Origin: Myxococcales bacterium
Lineage (GTDB): Bacteria; Myxococcota; Polyangia; Fen-1088
Direction of reading: 5' to 3'
DNA: 6,631 bases
NCBI GenBank assembly: GCA_003155465.1
Contig: PMCR01000361.1
Coordinates: forward strand, 1-6,631
This document shows positions 4,653-6,631 of this stretch, piece by piece (within the stretch, counting starts at the first letter, position 1; each line of letters starts with the position of its first letter). The notes under the pieces are model-generated. The model saw only the letters and a list, made by a program, of their open reading frames with translations. It ran no database searches and was not told the DNA's origin. A program made the position numbers and the translations under genes.

Positions 4653-5907
4653 GCGGTCCAACTCCGGCTGGAGTTGATTGGTCCTCGAGGGCGGTGAAGA
4701 CGTTCCTGCCAAAGTAGAAGGGCAGTCCCCAGTCGAAATACGCGCCCATGAGGCTGGTTCCCGACTGAGGGTCGATGCTCGGCCCGCCCAGATTTGCAAA
4801 GGCGGAGTTGGTCCTGTCGGCAAGCAAGGCCGCGGCGCTGGCGATGCTGAAGTTCACGGTCCTGGTAACCACGCCGCTATTCTCCTGGTTTTTGGCTGAC
4901 AGGTTCAGCGTGGAGCCAGGACAGTAGAACACCGAGTACGGGTTGGAGCAGGTCGGGATGTGCGTGGTGTTGCTGTCCAGGAAGTAGATCCCGTTCGAGC
5001 CAGTGTCCACGAAGGCGAGCGCAGGGTTGCCGTTGGCTGGGTAGGTGGTCTTGAAGGTGCCCCCCCATTTGCTCACCCGCATCACCGTCGCCCCGTCCAA
5101 AGCATTGTTCTCGCGCGTGCCGATGCCGAAGACCAGGGATCCCGTTACGCTGGGTGCCCCGTCAGCGGGAATCGAAGGCAACTCGACAATCGTGCCGTTG
5201 TTGTCTTGGCTGAACAACGCAACGGGATTCGACGCTTGTTTGGAAACAGGCACGGCCGTCGCCTGGCAGCCACCCACTGTGGTTGAAGCACACGCGTAGT
5301 ACATCCCCGGATTGGACGACTTGGCGCCGACGGGCTCCGCGCAGGCCGAGCCACAGTCCTGCAGGAACGTGCTTATCCCGAGGATGCCGTTGGACCCCAG
5401 CCCTTGCGCGGTGTTGGCGCTGAAGCCAGTACAATCGCTCGGCACAGGATAGGTCATCTCGTCGATAACCTGGATGGTGAGGTTGTTGGCCTGCTCGCCC
5501 GCCATTCTGAGATCGGCAATCGCCAGTGGGCCCCAGATGAAGCTGTCCACGAACTGGGTGCACTCGGCGAGGACGGCCCCGCTGTCGTCCGTCGCCGCTG
5601 GCAGCGACAAGGTCAGCACCGACTTCAACACGCGCAGGCCCGCGGAACCGGTGTCGACCAGCACGTGGTCGATGTCTCGACAGTCGCTGGTGCCAGGAAC
5701 GCACACGGTTACGGTGGTGAACAGACCGTTGAGGTAGCGAACGCCGGGCGCCCCGAAGTCCACGGTGAGCTCGGCCACGTTGTCAGCAGGCGCGGCAATG
5801 GGATTGCGGCCCAGGCCGGAATTACCGCTGCACGCCGCGCCCAGGCCCAGGAGCGCGGCGGCCGTGCAAGCCAACCCGGCTCGTCGGATGCGATGGCTGC
5901 GCATCAT
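4639..5907 (-). CDS. DUF3443-like lipoprotein resembling a two-lobed pepsin-type aspartic protease
   Basis: This 422-residue protein has an export signal (MMRSHRIRRAG, then a hydrophobic core) ending in LGAAC, a relaxed lipobox with Cys26 as likely lipid site. I recognise the DUF3443 pattern, best known to me from Burkholderia. The sequence follows the pepsin plan. Lobe one has HVLVDTGSAGL (81-91, D85), a flap-like SFIWGPLAIADLRMAG (122-137) with Trp125 where pepsin has the flap Tyr, and NGILGIS (173-179). Lobe two has AFVDTGSNGIYFLD (298-311, D301) and GLPFYFGRNVFTALED (394-409), like pepsin's closing strand. GSLVFGIGT (256-264) resembles pepsin's GSVVIFGGID. Ten cysteines in the mature part suggest disulfides. 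Secretion and protease activity are inferred. ATG at 5907 overlaps the upstream stop (ATGA), so translation is probably coupled to the DUF2844-like gene. Confidence 0.88.
   Translation of the reverse strand: MMRSHRIRRAGLACTAAALLGLGAACSGNSGLGRNPIAAPADNVAELTVDFGAPGVRYLNGLFTTVTVCVPGTSDCRDIDHVLVDTGSAGLRVLKSVLTLSLPAATDDSGAVLAECTQFVDSFIWGPLAIADLRMAGEQANNLTIQVIDEMTYPVPSDCTGFSANTAQGLGSNGILGISTFLQDCGSACAEPVGAKSSNPGMYYACASTTVGGCQATAVPVSKQASNPVALFSQDNNGTIVELPSIPADGAPSVTGSLVFGIGTRENNALDGATVMRVSKWGGTFKTTYPANGNPALAFVDTGSNGIYFLDSNTTHIPTCSNPYSVFYCPGSTLNLSAKNQENSGVVTRTVNFSIASAAALLADRTNSAFANLGGPSIDPQSGTSLMGAYFDWGLPFYFGRNVFTALEDQSTPAGVGPLVAF
4659..4676 (+). terminator. Compact hairpin downstream of pilD
   Basis: CAACTCC (4659-4665) and GGAGTTG (4670-4676) form a perfect 7-bp stem with a GGCT loop, 33 bases after the pilD stop and inside the 3' coding end of the opposing gene. 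In the pilD transcript it would be followed by ATTGG, not a T-run. It could be the 3' boundary of the pilD message, alone or with the inverted repeat just before it. In the opposing gene it covers codons for TPAGV near residues 412-416, so the pairing may be partly coincidental. Confidence 0.3.
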
Positions 5908-6380
5908 TGGATCTCGTCGGTTGCAAGGCCCTGCGGCACGCGATCCGCAAGGTACACTCGGCCATAGAAGGCACGCTGATGGCCGCTCATGTGGATGACC
6001 AGTCCCGGGAGCTGGATGTTGACCGGGCCACGGGCGGCGCGGGGGCCCGCGGCCTTCAGGTACGACTCGTAGTACGAGCCGAGGAGTTGCCGCAGGTTGG
6101 GGCGAAATGGACCTTGCCAGGATACGGCGAAAACCTTGCCCGCGCTGTCCAGATACTCGCGCACCTTGGTGCCGGTCTTCGCCTCGAGCTCGTGCAAGGT
6201 GTACAGCTCGGCACGCACGATGCGCAGGTTGGCCAGCAGGTGCGCCTGGTCAGCGACAATCGATGCCGCGTCTTCTCCCAAGGCGGCCCATGCGGGCTGT
6301 GAACAGAACAGCAGCGCGAAGAACGCGCAAGACGGCAAGAATCTGCGGAGAAACGTCAGACTGACGGGGATTGTGTGCAT
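5904..6380 (-). CDS. Small exported DUF2844-like protein
   Basis: Starting at the ATG at 6380 this encodes 158 residues. Residues 1-32 are a Sec signal peptide: LRRFLPSCAFFALLFCSQ followed by PAWA, with cleavage likely between Ala32 and Ala33. The mature protein (about 126 residues) matches my recollection of DUF2844: LGEDAASI at its start, YTLHELEAKTGTKVREYLDS (60-79), GKVFAVSWQGPFRPNLRQLL (81-100) and GSYYESY (101-107). There are no cysteines after the signal peptide and no known catalytic motif; it is probably periplasmic. The open frame continues to 6470, but a strong GGGAGG eight bases upstream and the signal peptide fix the start at 6380. It overlaps the DUF3443-like gene by ATGA, so the two products are probably made in a set ratio. 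I infer a partner role (chaperone, inhibitor or substrate); no function is established. Confidence 0.86.
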   Translation of the reverse strand: MHTIPVSLTFLRRFLPSCAFFALLFCSQPAWAALGEDAASIVADQAHLLANLRIVRAELYTLHELEAKTGTKVREYLDSAGKVFAVSWQGPFRPNLRQLLGSYYESYLKAAGPRAARGPVNIQLPGLVIHMSGHQRAFYGRVYLADRVPQGLATDEIQ

Positions 6381-6388
6381 GGCGATTG

Positions 6389-6394
6389 CCTCCC
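6389..6394 (-). promoter_or_regulatory. Strong ribosome binding site of the DUF2844-like gene
   Basis: GGGAGG on the minus strand lies eight bases before the ATG at 6380. It decides the start against upstream in-frame ATGs at 6413 and 6470, and is the strongest Shine-Dalgarno in the window, implying good expression of the first gene of the pair. Confidence 0.72.
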
Positions 6395-6407
6395 AACTGA
6401 AATCCGG

Positions 6408-6417
6408 GCACATGTGC
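6408..6417. repeat. Perfect 10-base palindrome in the leader of the DUF2844/DUF3443 pair
   Basis: GCACATGTGC is a perfect palindrome lying 14 bases upstream of the GGGAGG ribosome binding site. Its place in the 148-base gap before the two-gene unit fits an operator half or a small RNA stem. A single 10-base palindrome can occur by chance in a window this size, and no second copy or clear -10/-35 pair was found nearby. Confidence 0.25.
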
Positions 6418-6492
6418 TGGTGAACGCGCCCAAGACCCACAAATTTACAACGTGCACCGGCCTTTGGCACGTAGGTTCAGAAGGAATCTGGT

Positions 6493-6527
6493 CAGCATCG
6501 CATTGGATCGCCCTCCGCGAGATGCTG
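6493..6527 (-). terminator. Stem-loop directly after the phosphohexomutase gene
   Basis: CAGCATC (6493-6499) pairs perfectly with GATGCTG (6521-6527). In the minus-strand transcript a second small hairpin, TCGC-ggagg-GCGA, nests inside. The structure begins one base after the TAG of the phosphohexomutase gene and lies before the DUF2844 leader, the right place for a terminator that isolates the two units. The downstream bases (ACCAGATTCCTTCT) are only moderately T-rich. Confidence 0.38.
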
Positions 6528-6528
6528 T

Positions 6529-6631
6529 CTAGCTCCCGGGTTGCAGATCGGCGACAATGGATTGCAGCCTGGCCTCCAGATTGGCGCGAATCTCGGCCAG
6601 GCGCTCGGGGCTGTCGGCTTCGCAGCGAAGC
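6529..6631 (-). CDS. Phosphomannomutase/phosphoglucomutase-type phosphohexomutase, C-terminal end (partial)
   Basis: The last 33 codons of a leftward gene enter from the right edge and stop at the TAG at 6529-6531. The translation LRCEADSPERLAEIRANLEA matches the end of domain 4 of alpha-D-phosphohexomutases (AlgC/ManB/GlmM superfamily), where a motif like VLRFEADTPE is followed by a helix, as I remember the family. These enzymes move phosphate between C6 and C1 of mannose or glucose, feeding nucleotide sugars for surface polysaccharides. The active-site serine and metal loop are outside the window, so the exact substrate cannot be judged, and the call rests on a short match. A Cys replaces the usual Phe in the LRFEA motif. 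Confidence 0.68.
   Translation of the reverse strand, partial: LRCEADSPERLAEIRANLEARLQSIVADLQPGS

Noticed and set aside
5404..5967. 187-codon open frame on the plus strand
   Set aside because: Antisense to the DUF3443-like gene, whose DTGS motifs and coupling are convincing. No recognisable feature.
6381..6470. Upstream extension of the DUF2844-like gene
   Set aside because: It would place 30 residues ahead of a clean signal peptide, while GGGAGG at the right distance supports the ATG at 6380.
1..6631. CRISPR array, tRNA, rRNA, insertion sequence or attachment site
   Set aside because: No spaced direct repeats, cloverleaf, transposase or long terminal inverted repeats were seen on either strand.

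Overview
The window is GC-rich, densely packed bacterial chromosome. High GC, GTG starts, Ala/Pro/Arg-rich linkers and a mix of housekeeping genes with exported proteins fit a Gram-negative proteobacterium or myxobacterium-like (Myxococcota) lineage. That placement is inference from style and gene content; no rRNA or other decisive marker is present.

Left part (1-1728). The 3' end of gpmA (glycolytic phosphoglycerate mutase) runs rightward and converges on a leftward cluster read rsfS -> rlmH -> a small J-domain gene. RsfS (ribosome silencing) and RlmH (23S rRNA pseudouridine-1915 methylation) are a classic ribosome-maturation pair, here overlapping by four bases. The J-domain gene follows behind a compact RNA hairpin, and its N-terminus resembles the membrane-binding first helix of PspA/Vipp1.

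Middle part (1729-4626). A leftward two-gene unit encodes a predicted lipoprotein and an unrecognised protein with a DUF697-like helical segment, joined by a GTGA overlap. Across a 102-base divergent spacer, pilD encodes a complete type IV prepilin peptidase with both zinc CxxC pairs and the GxGD aspartyl protease motif. The 100 bases between the two leftward clusters contain nothing recognisable as a gene, but hold a 12-base exact match to the Illumina adapter end.

Right part (4627-6631). A leftward, translationally coupled pair encodes a small exported DUF2844-like protein and a DUF3443-like lipoprotein. The latter reads as a full two-lobed pepsin-type aspartic protease: two DTGS motifs, each followed by a hydrophobic-hydrophobic-Gly segment, and ten cysteines in the mature part. 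Pepsin-type enzymes are uncommon in bacteria, so this pair is the most interesting content of the window. It converges on pilD over a 12-base gap spanned by a perfect 7-bp inverted repeat. At the right edge is the C-terminal end of what looks like a phosphomannomutase/phosphoglucomutase, followed by a terminator-like hairpin.

No tRNA, rRNA, CRISPR array, insertion sequence or phage gene was seen. No gene-free stretch exceeds about 150 bases.
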